A stretch of DNA of 64,000 nt from positions 53,889,409-53,953,408 of the forward strand of contig NC_080546.1 of the NCBI RefSeq assembly GCF_028640845.1, written 5' to 3'. The notes below the pieces were generated by a model, which was not told where the DNA came from, ran no database searches, and was given only the letters and a program-made list of their open reading frames with translations. Made by a program: the position numbers and the translations under genes. Within the stretch, counting starts at the first letter, position 1. Every line of letters begins with the position of its first letter. This DNA comes from Ahaetulla prasina (lineage: Eukaryota; Chordata; Lepidosauria; Squamata; Colubridae). This document shows positions 35,463 to 44,640 of the stretch, one piece after another.

Positions 35463-36266
35463 TCAGAGCCGCTCTGATTGGCCGATTTGAATTTTCGGCG
35501 GGAAGGTTGGGGTGCTCGGCAGACTTGGGCCAGGTGCCCTTCCTTTCACACCGCCGCAAATGGCGTCCCTGAACTTACATCTTTGGCGCTGATGTCGCCC
35601 CCCGCAGCTTCCGCATTCCTCCGGGTCTTCCCTTGTCGATTTTCCGGTGTAGTGGACTTCTTCCTCCTCTTCGCTGGTTGACTCACGATAGGTTTCTTCG
35701 TGGTGGACTGTGCTCGGCTTTGCGCCCGCCATCGGCGTGAGTCGCTTTTGCAAGGTGTCTGCTGCATGGTTGGACATCTCATGGGCTCTGGCTTCGCCCA
35801 GGCGTTTGCCAATGTCAGGTTGCTCTTGGCTAGCAACCGTCTCCTCAAACGGATGTCTCTGACCCCGTATAAGTTGTTCCAGCAGCTCTTCGTCCAGATC
35901 GCGGTACTGCAATGCTTGGAGGCTTGTCTCAGGGCTGCCATGTAGTCGCTGATAGACTCGCCTTCTTGTTGCCTGCGCCCCCAAACTCGCATCACGTCGA
36001 ACGTATTTGGACGGGCTGGTGCGAGTGATTCTTCAGGAGGGTCTGAAGGGTCTGCCACGACACGGAGTGTAGCGGTGTTGGCTCCGCCAGGGCTTCTGCG
36101 ACGGCGATGACTGCGGACCCACAGTGGCTTATGAAGTAAGCCCGTTTGCGGTTGTCGGAGACTCCTGTAGCTCGCTTGCCTCCAGGAAACTTTCCAAACG
36201 GGTCATATATATTCCCCATGTTTCCTGGGCAGGGTCAAACGGAGTGGGTGGCGTGTAGCCGGTCAT
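35463..36266 (-). pseudogene. Gypsy gag (Mag-like element)
   Basis: A start at 36266 gives MTGYTPPTPFDPAQETW. The reading then passes through several frames: RKRAYFISHCGSAVIAVAEA, GRRQQEGESISDYMAALRQ, YRDLDEELLEQLIRG and ARAHEMSNHAADTLQKR. A zinc-knuckle-like CGSCGGRHQRQRC is at about 35600-35565. At least four frameshifts lie in some 800 bp. Gag would form the particle that carries element RNA. Confidence 0.8.
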
Positions 36267-36341
36267 CGCTGCATTCGCTATCACCTTGCTGGGTTTGATT
36301 CTCGTAGTGAGTTCAGCTCTGTTCTGGTGCTCTGCCTCAAG

Positions 36342-36359
36342 ATCCCACCTTCGTCGCCA
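36342..36359 (-). promoter_or_regulatory. tRNA-Ser-type primer binding site
   Basis: One base after the 5' LTR, the reverse strand reads TGGCGACGAAGGTGGGAT. It is complementary to a tRNA 3' end ATCCCACCTTCGTCG plus CCA, which fits serine tRNA (GCT type) from memory. Confidence 0.7.
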
Positions 36360-36360
36360 A

Positions 36361-36548
36361 TGTTAAGTTCGGGTATTGACGAGGCAGGAGACCAGGTTAG
36401 TGACAACAGCTCTTTAATATAGTGTGACCCAGCAAAACTCTGGAGAAAAACCTCTCCTTATATACACTTCAGCCTGAGGCTGCAACCAATCAGGGACGAG
36501 ATATTTCCCGCCTAAAACTCCCGCCAAAACTTACAGTAATACATTACA
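36361..36548 (-). repeat. 5' LTR of the Mag-like Gypsy element
   Basis: 188 bp, matching the LTR at 31961-32148 without a difference by eye. Flanked on the right by CATGC (36549-36553). Confidence 0.95.
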
Positions 36549-36578
36549 CATGCAATAACCTGTATTCTGCTCTGGGAA

Positions 36579-36650
36579 GTCCTGGGGTGGGAAGGATGGA
36601 GGGGAGGGGGAAAGGGAGAGGGAGGAGGGTGGGGGGTGGGGGGATGGGGT
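36579..36650 (+). repeat. G-rich tract in the L1 3' UTR
   Basis: About 70 bp of G with A and scattered T, containing many runs of three or more G, just upstream of the A tail. Mammalian L1 3' UTRs carry a comparable G-rich polypurine tract able to form quadruplexes. Confidence 0.8.
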
Positions 36651-36947
36651 AGAATTAAGTGGTAAAAAATTTTTTGTAAAACTTTTTCAATTAAAAAAAA
36701 AGAAACTATGGCAAACTAAGCTGAGGGCCTATGGAGAAGAAATTTGTCACCTCTGTTATTTATACTTTCGATGGTACCACTAACAAGCATTTTGAACAAA
36801 ACAGACAATGGCTAATGAATTGGGTTGATTTTTCTCTACATGGATGATTTAAAATTGTTTGGAATAACAAAAGCTGAACTGAGCTCACTGAAGAAAAGGA
36901 GCTTAGCAGAGACATTGAAATGCAATCTGGTATTGACAAACATGCAA

Positions 36948-37243
36948 CAATTACTGTTATCGTTCCCATCACCATCTCCTTCCACTTATGACTGTATGAC
37001 TTTGTTGTTTGTATCCTTATGATTTATATTGATATTGATTGTTTCCTGATTGCTTATTTGTACCCTATGATTATCATTAAGTATTGTACCTTAGAATTCT
37101 TGATGAATGTATCTTTTCTTTTATGTACACTGAGAGCATATGCACCAAGACAATTTCCTTGTGTGTCCAATCACACTTGGCCAATTAAAAAATTCTATTC
37201 TATTCTATTCTATTCTATTCTATTCTATTCTATTCTATTCTAG
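36948..37243 (+). mobile_element. CR1 (snake L3-type) 3' end with (ATTCT)n tail
   Basis: The sequence from TTATGACTGTATGACTTTG through GAGAGCATATGCACCAAGAC and CCAATCACACTTGGCC to a pure ATTCT tract is the 3' end of a very common snake CR1 LINE. It lies inside the R4-like polymerase region. CR1 elements normally make no clear target duplication; none is seen. Confidence 0.85.
37194..37243. repeat. (ATTCT)n microsatellite
   Basis: About nine uninterrupted ATTCT (AATAG on the other strand) units at the CR1 3' terminus. Confidence 0.95.
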
Positions 37244-38639
37244 GCAGGAAAGATTGTTGAAGATGATGGATTCGAATTTGACAATGAAGCGTTGATAAAA
37301 GCAGTAACAGCAGAAGAAGGGTACAAGGAGTTTTGGAAACCTCTGATCTGTTGCACAACCAAGTCGAGGAAGCTACTTCAACAAAATACATAAAGTGAGT
37401 CCGGAAAATTTTGAGATCAAAGCTAAGTGGACAAAATATCATAAAGGCAATTAACACCTGGGCAGTGCCTATAAAATGAAACTCAATTGGAACAATTGAT
37501 TGGACTCAGCTAGAACTTGATAAGTTAGATCAAAAGATAAGAAAACTAATGACAATGCACCATGCTCTGTACCCAAAAAGTGATGTTGATTGATTGTACT
37601 TGCCTAGATCTCAGGATAGAAGAGGACTCTTACAGGTAAAACAAACTGTCGAAGAGGAAAAACACGGCTTAAATGACTACATAAAAAAAGCAAAAGCGCC
37701 TCTGCTGGATGAGGGAAACCTATTGAAAACAACAAGATTGAAAGCAGAATATTAAAAGGGAATAATTGAGCATCAGGTTTTAACTGGAAAAAGAAACCTA
37801 TGCACAGTCAATATCTGAAAGACATTGAAGGAAAGGCAGATACAAAACTAACATGGAGATGGTTGAAATCAGGGGTGCTCAAGAAAGAACTGGAGGCTTC
37901 ATTTTGACAGCCCAAGAACAAGCCTTGCAGACCAATTCCATGAAAACAGAAATTTAACATGTCAGCAACAACAGCAAATGCCCTTATGCAACAAGAAAGA
38001 TGAAACAGTGGATCACTTTATCAGTGGCTGCAGCAAAATTTCACAGACTGATTATCTACAACATCATGAACGAGTTGCCAAAATTATACATTGGAAGCTT
38101 TGCTAGAAGTTTGGGTTTGAATGCAGCAAAAACTACTGGAAACACCAAGTTGACAAAGTTCTTGAAAATGAGCAACTCAAGATCCTGTGGGACTTTCAGA
38201 TCCAAACAGACAGACATCTGGCTAATGACATGCCTGACATTAATATTATGAAAAAGAAAAAAGTCTGGTTGATTGATATTGCAATGCCAGTTGATGCACA
38301 AATTGAAGAGAAACAACTAGAAAAAATAACAAAATATTGTGATTTGCAAATTAAAGTTGAGCAACTATGGAGGAAGAAATCAATGGTTGTACCAATAGTA
38401 ATAGGATCCCTTGGAGCAACACCCAAAGGGCTGTCTAGATACATGCAATTTTTGAACTTATTAGACCTAAATATTTTGACTTTGCAAAAAACCACCCTAC
38501 TTGGAACTGCCTATATACTCAGATGCTACCTTAACAGCTCGTAGGTCCTTGGTTAGGACTTGAACTATTAAGTTTTTACCAGTCCCAAACTGTGAATCGA
38601 ATTGGAGTTTTAATCAATAATAAGAATAACAATTAGTAT

Positions 38640-39342
38640 GGAGACGACTTCCGGTGTCCAGCGGCAACGGACGTCTGGAAGGCTTCTCCTGCCTCCAGCG
38701 CCCGAATCCGGCCGCCGCCGAGGCCCTCAGGGGCCAGGTGTTCCGAAAAGGACACCTGCCGCTTGCAGACGGCTCGCCAGGGTCTCCCAGCCGACATACA
38801 GGACTGTGGGGACCCGATGCTGGCGCGTCCTAGGCTTGGCGGGGTTTGGAGGCCACAGGCCGCGGCCATTATTTTGGTCGTCGCCTGGGCGCTGTGCCGT
38901 GACACGGGGCATTGGATTATAACTGCAGCAGCCTGGTGGTGAACAGGAACGGAGAAGAATTGAGGAGGAGAAGGAAGGAATATCGGTAAATGTGGTGGAG
39001 TGCTCCGGTGCGGGGGTTTTCTCCCCTGCGGTTGGAAGAGCACGAGTTATTCTGGAGAGAGGAGAACTTAAAATAAGAAGATTACCGGTTTGTGGAGCTC
39101 TGGAGAAGAGGTGATGGAGAAATTTAGGAGGGAAGGTTTGAGGCCCCCCCTCCTTCTGGGGAACAGTGGTGGCGTCCAGCTTCCGCCTTCACTATGAGAA
39201 TTTTGGTGGCATCACTTCCTTGACTTCCTGGTTGACTAACTGTACTCTGGACTCGTTGCTCCTGTGAGTGCCCCCTGGTGGATCCGGAGGAAATTACAAG
39301 GATACCGTGCCTGCCTGAGGATTTTGTATTTTTTTTTCCTTA
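38640..39342 (+). promoter_or_regulatory. CpG-rich 5' UTR of the second ORF1-only L1
   Basis: The first 300 bp are among the most CpG-rich DNA in the window and abruptly contrast with the AT-rich flank at 38639. It probably carries an internal promoter. Open frames on both strands here (38633-39043) are by-products of GC richness. Confidence 0.5.
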
Positions 39343-40157
39343 ATGGCAAAAGGTCAGAGACCAACTGCTGGAGAGATGGAGAGAATTTTGGAAAAGTTAT
39401 CTAATATGGACAAGAAATTGGATGAAATAAGAGCAGAAATTGTGACTATCCAAAAGGATTTAAAGGATACTCAACAAGTTTCAGCAGAAAACAAGCAGAA
39501 AGTGGAAGGTTTGGAGGGTGAGATGCGGGCAGTGCAGAAAAGAGAGGAGGCGACAGGCAATGCTGTGCTTGGACTACAGATGGATAAAATGTCTTATTTC
39601 CTTAGGTTTCAAAATTTGGAAGAAGTGGACCAAGAAGACTTGAGAGATGTTGTGACTAAATTGTTGGGAGAATTTCTTGGGAGAGGTGTTGATTTCATGA
39701 ATTGGGATGTGGATCGAGTTTATAGAGTTAATTCGCAATATGCACGCACGCATGCAGTTCCCAGAGAGGTTCATGTCAAATTTGTGAGAAGAGGCGAGAG
39801 ATGAAATTCTTAGAAAACATAGGAGTGGGGCACTGATTTACAGGGGCAGGAGATAGCCATTCTGAGGCAGATTCCCAGACAGGTACGTGAAAAAGAAAGA
39901 AATATTATTTTTGTCAAGCAAATTGTACCAGAAGGAGTGGGCTTCAGATGGCTGATGCCAGAGGGATTGATGATTTTCCGGGAGGGCATTACGAAAAAAT
40001 CAGTACAATTATGGAGGCTACGGCCTATGTGGAGGAACACAAAGCCTCCTGGAATCAGATGACCCAGGAATTGAAGAAGGGAGGTTATAGATCATGGGGC
40101 GAGCGGCTGCCGCTGTTGCGGCCCTGGAGTTGGGTCAGGCTGAACCCAGAGTTCTGA
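39343..40157 (+). pseudogene. L1 ORF1 protein, frameshifted
   Basis: Intact for 153 codons: MAKGQRPTAGEMERIL, a Lys/Glu coiled coil (residues about 10-75), then the RNA-binding domain start FLRFQNLEEVDQEDL, DVDRVYRVNSQYAR and PREVHVKFVRRGER. A shift at about 39800 moves to frames encoding QEIAILRQIPRQVRE, IVPEGVGFRWLMPEGLMIF and AYVEEHKASWNQM, which complete the C-terminal domain. The coiled coil is about 75 residues shorter than in the element at 29728 and lacks its duplication. Confidence 0.82.
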
Positions 40158-40463
40158 GATCCAAAACTAGGAAGTGATAAAGATATTTGGGATTGTGTTG
40201 GTTTTCCTTATTCTCTTTTGTACGATATTCTGTTTATTCTTGACTCTTCTTTATTACGTATTTAAAATTTGTAAACTTAGCTACTTCGTGTCACCTGTTT
40301 GCCATATGGCTGTTGTATGTGTTAAAAAATTTGAGTAAAATTCTTATTTTAGATAAGAAAAATGAAAATTTACCATACCTGATATGTATTTGTATAAACC
40401 TTTTTTTGACTAATAAAAACTTTTTGAATAAAAAAAAAAAAAAAAAAGAATAACAATTAGTAT

Positions 40464-40640
40464 TGACCAAATCATCATTAGTCAATTTCAAAAGGCAGCT
40501 TTACTTGGAACAGCCTACATCCTGTGACAATACCTTTCACACCAGATGTTTCACAAAAACATCTACCTATCCTTGGCCCTTAGATAAAAATGCCAAAACA
40601 TTTGGTTGACTGTGTGACAAACCATAATAATAATCTTCTT
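40464..40640 (+). mobile_element. R4/Dong-like LINE 3' end, copy 3
   Basis: CAAAAGGCAGCTTTACTTGGAACAGCCTACATCCTG encodes the C-terminal KAALLGTAYIL-like end, followed by a UTR with TAGATAAAAATGCC and a CATAATAATAATC tail. It matches the same stretch at 28155-28180 and 28756-28900 in copy 1. Strongly 5'-truncated. Confidence 0.65.
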
Positions 40641-41047
40641 GAAAGTATTATCTTTCCTTTAAAATGACTTCGATTTTACTTGTGTTTAATCTGAAAAAAG
40701 GAAAATGTAAGGACTTGCCTCTCCTCTCTCCACAAGAAAGCAGAACTCTTGAAACAAATAATATTTCAAAAGGAAACTTTTATTGGGAGATAGTGATAGC
40801 AAGAAGAGTAAGGCAGGATCTGAAATTCCCACTCAGAACCGTTAGATTAAATGTTGCAGAAACCCTCCCCTATGTCCAGTCTGAGGTGAGCCAATCCACA
40901 GGTGCAAAGTTGTTGTGAGAAGCTGATAAGAAGTTGTTCTCAGGTGCCGCTTTGCCAGTTCCTTGGGAGCCGAGACAAAACAGATGGCCCCAGGCCTATC
41001 CCTCCCCATCTCTTTCCCAAGAAGGTACATCAACAAGTGATAGAAAG

Positions 41048-42462
41048 CAGGGGTGAAATCTAAAAATTTTCCCTACTGGTTCTGTGGGCATGGCTTAATT
41101 GATGGGCGTGGCTTGGTGGTCAGATGACTGGGTGGGCATGGCCAATAACAATAAATAATAAAAATAATAAATGTAGTATACAAAACAATAAGAGGTACCA
41201 AAAACCAACTTTCACACTTTACACACACATAACACAACACAACACAACTGACTCACACACAATGTAAAAGCAGCTGCACTTCACCCAAAATGGCCCCTGC
41301 AACAAGTAGAAAACTCACACAGCCACAAAAGCTCAAAAACCAACTTTCACACTTTACACATACACAACACAACACAACTGGCTCACACACACACATGCAA
41401 AATGCCACATACAGCTTTGTGAGATTTTGTGTGTTTGTGTAGTTAGAGTGAAACACTACAGAAATACACCAAATCTCAGAAAGCTGCACAAATACTTTAT
41501 TTTATTATTTTATTTTATTTATATTTTTTAGATCAGGGGTCTCCAGCCTTAGTAACTTTAAGGTTTGTGGACTTCAACTCCTAGAGTTCCTCAGCCAGGA
41601 AAGCTGGCTGAGGAACTCTGGGAGTTGACGTCCACAAGCCTTAAATTTACTAAGGTTGGAGACCCCTGTTTTAGATAAAAGCAGCTAAATTTAAAACTTC
41701 CTTAACTTTAAATTGCTGTCTAAAAAAAACAACTCCTTAAAAAAAAACCCAATTAAATATTTTTTAAAGCTTCCCCCATTTACTTACATTGGAGGCAGGC
41801 AGATTGAGTTGCTCACCAAGGAAATGGATTGCAGGCAGGCAGATTCAGTTGCTAGCTGATGCAACTGATTGCAGCAGCTGAAACAAAGCAAGGAGCAGTA
41901 ATTAGGTAAGAGGGGACGATTGGGTGGGCGTGGGCATGGGCTGTTGTAAGAGGTTGTTAAAAAATGATTTTAAAAGCCTGTGATGATCAGGAAACTCATC
42001 TGGGATCGCCAGAGGAAAAAAAGATTTTAAAAGCTACTCTGACAATCCCAGAACCTCTTAAAATGATTGTTTTAACAACCTCTTCGGCCGAAGAGCTTGT
42101 AGAAAACATGTTTTTTAAAGGTTCTGGTGATCAGGCAACTCAGCTGGGATCGCCAGAGGAGCCTTTTAAATCCTTTCGTTTTTACAAACTCTTCAGCCGA
42201 AGACATTATTTTTAAAAAAACTTTTAAAGGGTTCTGATGATCCAGCTGAGCTGCGCGATCATCAAAGGCTTTTTTTACTTTTAAAAGCCTTTTTTTGGCT
42301 GAAGAAAAGATGCTTTTAAAAGTAAAAAAAAAATGATGATGGCGTGGCTCAGCTGGGGCAGGGGGCAGGGCCAGGGATTTTTGCTACCAGTTCTTCGAAC
42401 CACCAGCCGCCATCGCTACTGGATCGGGCAAGCCGGTCCGAACAGGGAGCATTTCACCCCTG
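41048..42462. mobile_element. Non-autonomous hAT element, 1415 bp
   Basis: Starts CAGGGGTGAAATCTAAAAA, ends GCATTTCACCCCTG, and is flanked by a perfect 8-bp duplication ATAGAAAG (41040-41047 and 42463-42470). It is the same family as 19945-20935 in opposite orientation. No transposase. Contains the MITE at 41534-41668. Confidence 0.93.
41534..41668. mobile_element. Palindromic hAT-type MITE, 135 bp
   Basis: An almost perfect foldback from CAGGGGTCTCCAGCCTTAG to CTAAGGTTGGAGACCCCTG. The duplication TTTTAGAT is exact on both sides (41526-41533 and 41669-41676). As RNA or single-stranded DNA it would form a hairpin of about 60 bp. The degraded relative is at 421-552. Confidence 0.97.
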
Positions 42463-42564
42463 ATAGAAAGGCCAGAAACAGGAAAAGGTTGTAAAGGCCC
42501 ATCCTGGCCCTCCGTGTCAGAATGGCAGGGTCCTAATAGGGATCTATGGGGACCTGACAGAAAA

Positions 42565-44156
42565 ATAAACTCTATTATTCTCTTTTTCATTGCTGGTCTC
42601 TTTTTACTTATGTAGTTTAATAATAGCCAAAGCATAATTTATTTTTTCATTCAACTGATATTTTATAACAATAATTTAAACCAGCCAATAAACATTAGGT
42701 TTTGGTAGAAATGTTACTGGTTAAATTCAAAGTGACTAAAATGTACAAATATAAAGAAAATATAATTAGAACTATTTAAAGATCCCATTTTTAACTTAGA
42801 TTAACCATACTTTTGATTTGCCTCAGATAAACACTCATAAATGAAAACCATTGCTAAGCAAGAAGCAATTATTTCCGTTTTAAACATCAATATATGTTTC
42901 TTTTTAAAAAGTCTTGGAAAATCACTTATGAATTTTATAATGCAATCTCAATTCTTATAGGAAAAGGTTGGAACTCTGAGACCCAGACGAGCTTCAGGAA
43001 TCTTTGAGGCTAAGTTTATCTGTAGTCAGAGGCTAATGAAACTAATTTTTCTAATTTTAATTGTTCTCAAAATAGTCTTTTGTGTTTCATTTGCTTTCTA
43101 TTAAATAATTATATGCATTAGAGTTGTGGAACACTTTGGATTTCAAGAAGAAACATGCTTTGGAGAAAGGAATGTATACAGCATCTGTTGGGAAATCCTT
43201 ATGGGGGTTTAGTTTCTTGGCATAGTGTGACTGCACTGTAGTATTATCCTGGAAAAAAGATATGCTTGGTTTAAAGAAATGCCAACAAGCGCTCCATGCA
43301 AGGTCACATATTTTTTAATGCAATCTTTCCTTTTGAATCCAAAGTTCTGCATACTACTATAGTGGGTACAGGACACGGGATATAAAGAAAACTGTTCTGT
43401 ATTGTAGTTATGTAAATTCAAAAAAGTTTAATTATGGTGTGCTGATGCTACTGAGACTTTCTGGCTGTTGTTGAATTGTAAGTTAACAAGGGCAGAGCAA
43501 AGAAGAGTTTTGGAAATTCTGCCATAAAGAGAATTCATTTCATCACAACATGAATTTTGAAAAATGTTTTATGAAGAATTGAGGAAACAAGTAGGTTTGT
43601 CCAGAGCTTTGGATCTACTCCAGTTTTAGATTCTACTCCTGTTTCAGAGAAAGTGGGGCATAAAAATAACAGCATCTACACTGTTGTGTTTTTCCCCTTG
43701 GGATCATGGGGCAGCTGCAGAAGGCAAATATACAATGCTAGAATTCTTTAAAGCACTGCAAATACCTGCTACTTGAATGACACACAATTGAAGAATTGCA
43801 CAGCTGTAATAACTTTGATGTTTTTAAAATCAGTATCATGTTGGAAAGAAATTAATTAAAAAAGTGCTCAGAACTCAAGAAAGCCTAAGTTACATAATGC
43901 TCTCTGTACACAAGAGATTGCAACTTAAAAAAAATATAAGGTAAAATCATCGTAATCACCACCACCACCATCATTATCATCATCATGCCTCAATAAGTCT
44001 ATCATGTGCTTTGGAATACTCTGATTTCTTCTTTCTAAGCCTCCCACCTTTGCTTAGCCCAGAGCATAGCTATTATTAATGGATGTGGAAGAATCTCAGA
44101 AGTCTTGTTTGGGATGTCTTCCTTATCTGTTCTAAACCATATTCACTGTTTCAATG
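42565..44156. other. AT-rich, no gene seen
   Basis: No domain-bearing frame. A short (ACC)n/(ATC)n tract occurs at 43956-43986. Nothing else can be supported. Confidence 0.45.
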
Positions 44157-44164
44157 TTTAAAAC

Positions 44165-44378
44165 CAGTGGTGGTATTCAGCTAGTTCTATCCAGTTCGGG
44201 CAAACCAGTAGCGGCGGCTGTGGGAGGCTCTGCCCACCCTCCCAGACATCATGAAGTCCCATTTTTGATGCTCTGCACATGCACAGAAGGTCCTGCGCAT
44301 ACACAGACGTGGCATGCACAAGCAAAGAGAGCGCAAGCATGCACTCACATTTGCAAACCAGTAAATGAATACCACCTG
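44165..44378. mobile_element. hAT-type MITE, 214 bp
   Basis: CAGTGGTGGTATTCAGCTAG at the left and AATGAATACCACCTG at the right are inverted repeats. The duplication TTTAAAAC is exact (44157-44164 and 44379-44386). GC-rich interior, no coding capacity. Confidence 0.93.
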
Positions 44379-44386
44379 TTTAAAAC

Positions 44387-44640
44387 ATTTTATTATATTA
44401 TAGAATAGAATACAAAAATACAAAAGCAAATAGTAGGACGCAGTAGGGACGAGAAGGAGAAAGGAAAGTGAGAAGGGGAGGGAGAAAGGGGGGGAAAAGC
44501 ACTGACTTCCAATTCTCTCTCTTGCAGTAGAATAAAGCATTAATATCAAACCTCAACTTTTTACTTTTCCATAATATTATAAACTAGCCATTTCTATAAC
44601 AAGAAATCAATCTACTCAATAAAACCCAAAAATCCTATCC
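44387..44640 (-). mobile_element. L1 LINE 3' UTR end
   Basis: The stretch AACTTTTTACTTTTCCATAA and ACTAGCCATTTCTATAACAA matches the L1 3' region at 24550-24575 and 24935-24965. A purine-rich tract (pyrimidine-rich in element orientation) follows at 44430-44500, and the element's 3' end is near 44395. Strongly truncated. Confidence 0.5.

Larger units (their letters stand above)
31961..36548 (-). mobile_element. Complete Ty3/Gypsy element (Mag-like), identical LTRs
   Basis: Two 188-bp LTRs bound a 4212-bp interior carrying gag, protease, reverse transcriptase, RNase H and integrase remnants in that order on the reverse strand. A perfect 5-bp duplication CATGC (31956-31960 and 36549-36553) flanks it. 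A tRNA-Ser-like primer site follows the 5' LTR and a polypurine tract precedes the 3' LTR. By eye the two LTRs show no difference, yet the coding region has numerous frameshifts. The gag zinc finger and protease resemble the K02A2.6/Mag-like group. Confidence 0.93.
29078..36701 (+). mobile_element. ORF1-only L1 (HAL1-like) containing a Gypsy element
   Basis: Starts GGACTTCCGGTGGCG, has a GC-rich 5' UTR, ORF1 (29728-30960), about 1 kb of AT-rich 3' sequence, a G-rich tract and an A tail. It is flanked by GAAACAATGGCAAACT (29062-29077) and GAAACTATGGCAAACT (36702-36717). No ORF2 reverse transcriptase lies between ORF1 and the tail once the Gypsy element at 31961-36548 is removed. The true length is about 3.0 kb. 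It resembles mammalian HAL1, which keeps only ORF1 and depends on L1 ORF2 in trans; a deletion derivative is the alternative. Confidence 0.75.
36718..38630 (+). pseudogene. R4/Dong-like LINE copy 2: RT, linker and nuclease
   Basis: Resumes after the L1 insertion with an LSPLLFILSMVPL-like block and FLYMDDLKLFG (catalytic YMDD at about 36837-36848). It is then broken by a CR1 tail (36948-37243). Downstream are WAVP, IDWTQLELDKLDQKIRKLM, YLPRSQ, LLQVKQTVEEEKHGLNDYI and DETVDHFISGCSK. The last part (38230-38543) contains MPDINIMKKKKVWLIDIAMP, resembling the PD...D catalytic layout of restriction-like endonucleases, and ends LLGTAYILRCYLNSS. It then runs into a 3' UTR. Many stops. Confidence 0.68.
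38640..40445 (+). mobile_element. Second ORF1-only L1 (HAL1-like), 1.8 kb
   Basis: Starts GGAGACGACTTCCGGTGTCC, has a GC-rich 5' UTR of about 700 bp, a single ORF1, a 290-bp AT-rich 3' UTR with AATAAA near 40412, and a 16-base A tail. The 18-bp sequence AAGAATAACAATTAGTAT is duplicated exactly on both sides (38622-38639 and 40446-40463). No ORF2 is present and there is no nested insertion. It was inserted next to the tail of R4-like copy 2. Confidence 0.85.
40706..42559 (-). mobile_element. Solo retrovirus-like LTR, net about 431 bp
   Basis: The reverse strand runs from TGTCAGGTCCCCATAG to AAGTCCTTACA, with CCAATAAAAGTTTCC near 40775 as a polyadenylation signal. GAAAA flanks both sides (40701-40705 and 42560-42564), a 5-bp duplication. 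The layout and signal are those of an endogenous-retrovirus LTR, though a Gypsy LTR cannot be excluded. It contains the hAT element at 41048-42462. No viral genes are present. Confidence 0.75.

Noticed and set aside
29062..36717. Possibility that the ORF1-only L1 carries ORF2 hidden in the nested region
   Set aside because: The nested 4.6 kb is bounded by LTRs and CATGC duplications and encodes Gypsy proteins on the opposite strand; no L1 reverse transcriptase motif is found there.
38633..39043. Arg/Pro-rich frames and a possible CpG-island promoter of a host gene
   Set aside because: The sequence lies precisely between the 5' end of an ORF1-only L1 (set by its 18-bp duplication) and its ORF1, so it is the element's 5' UTR.
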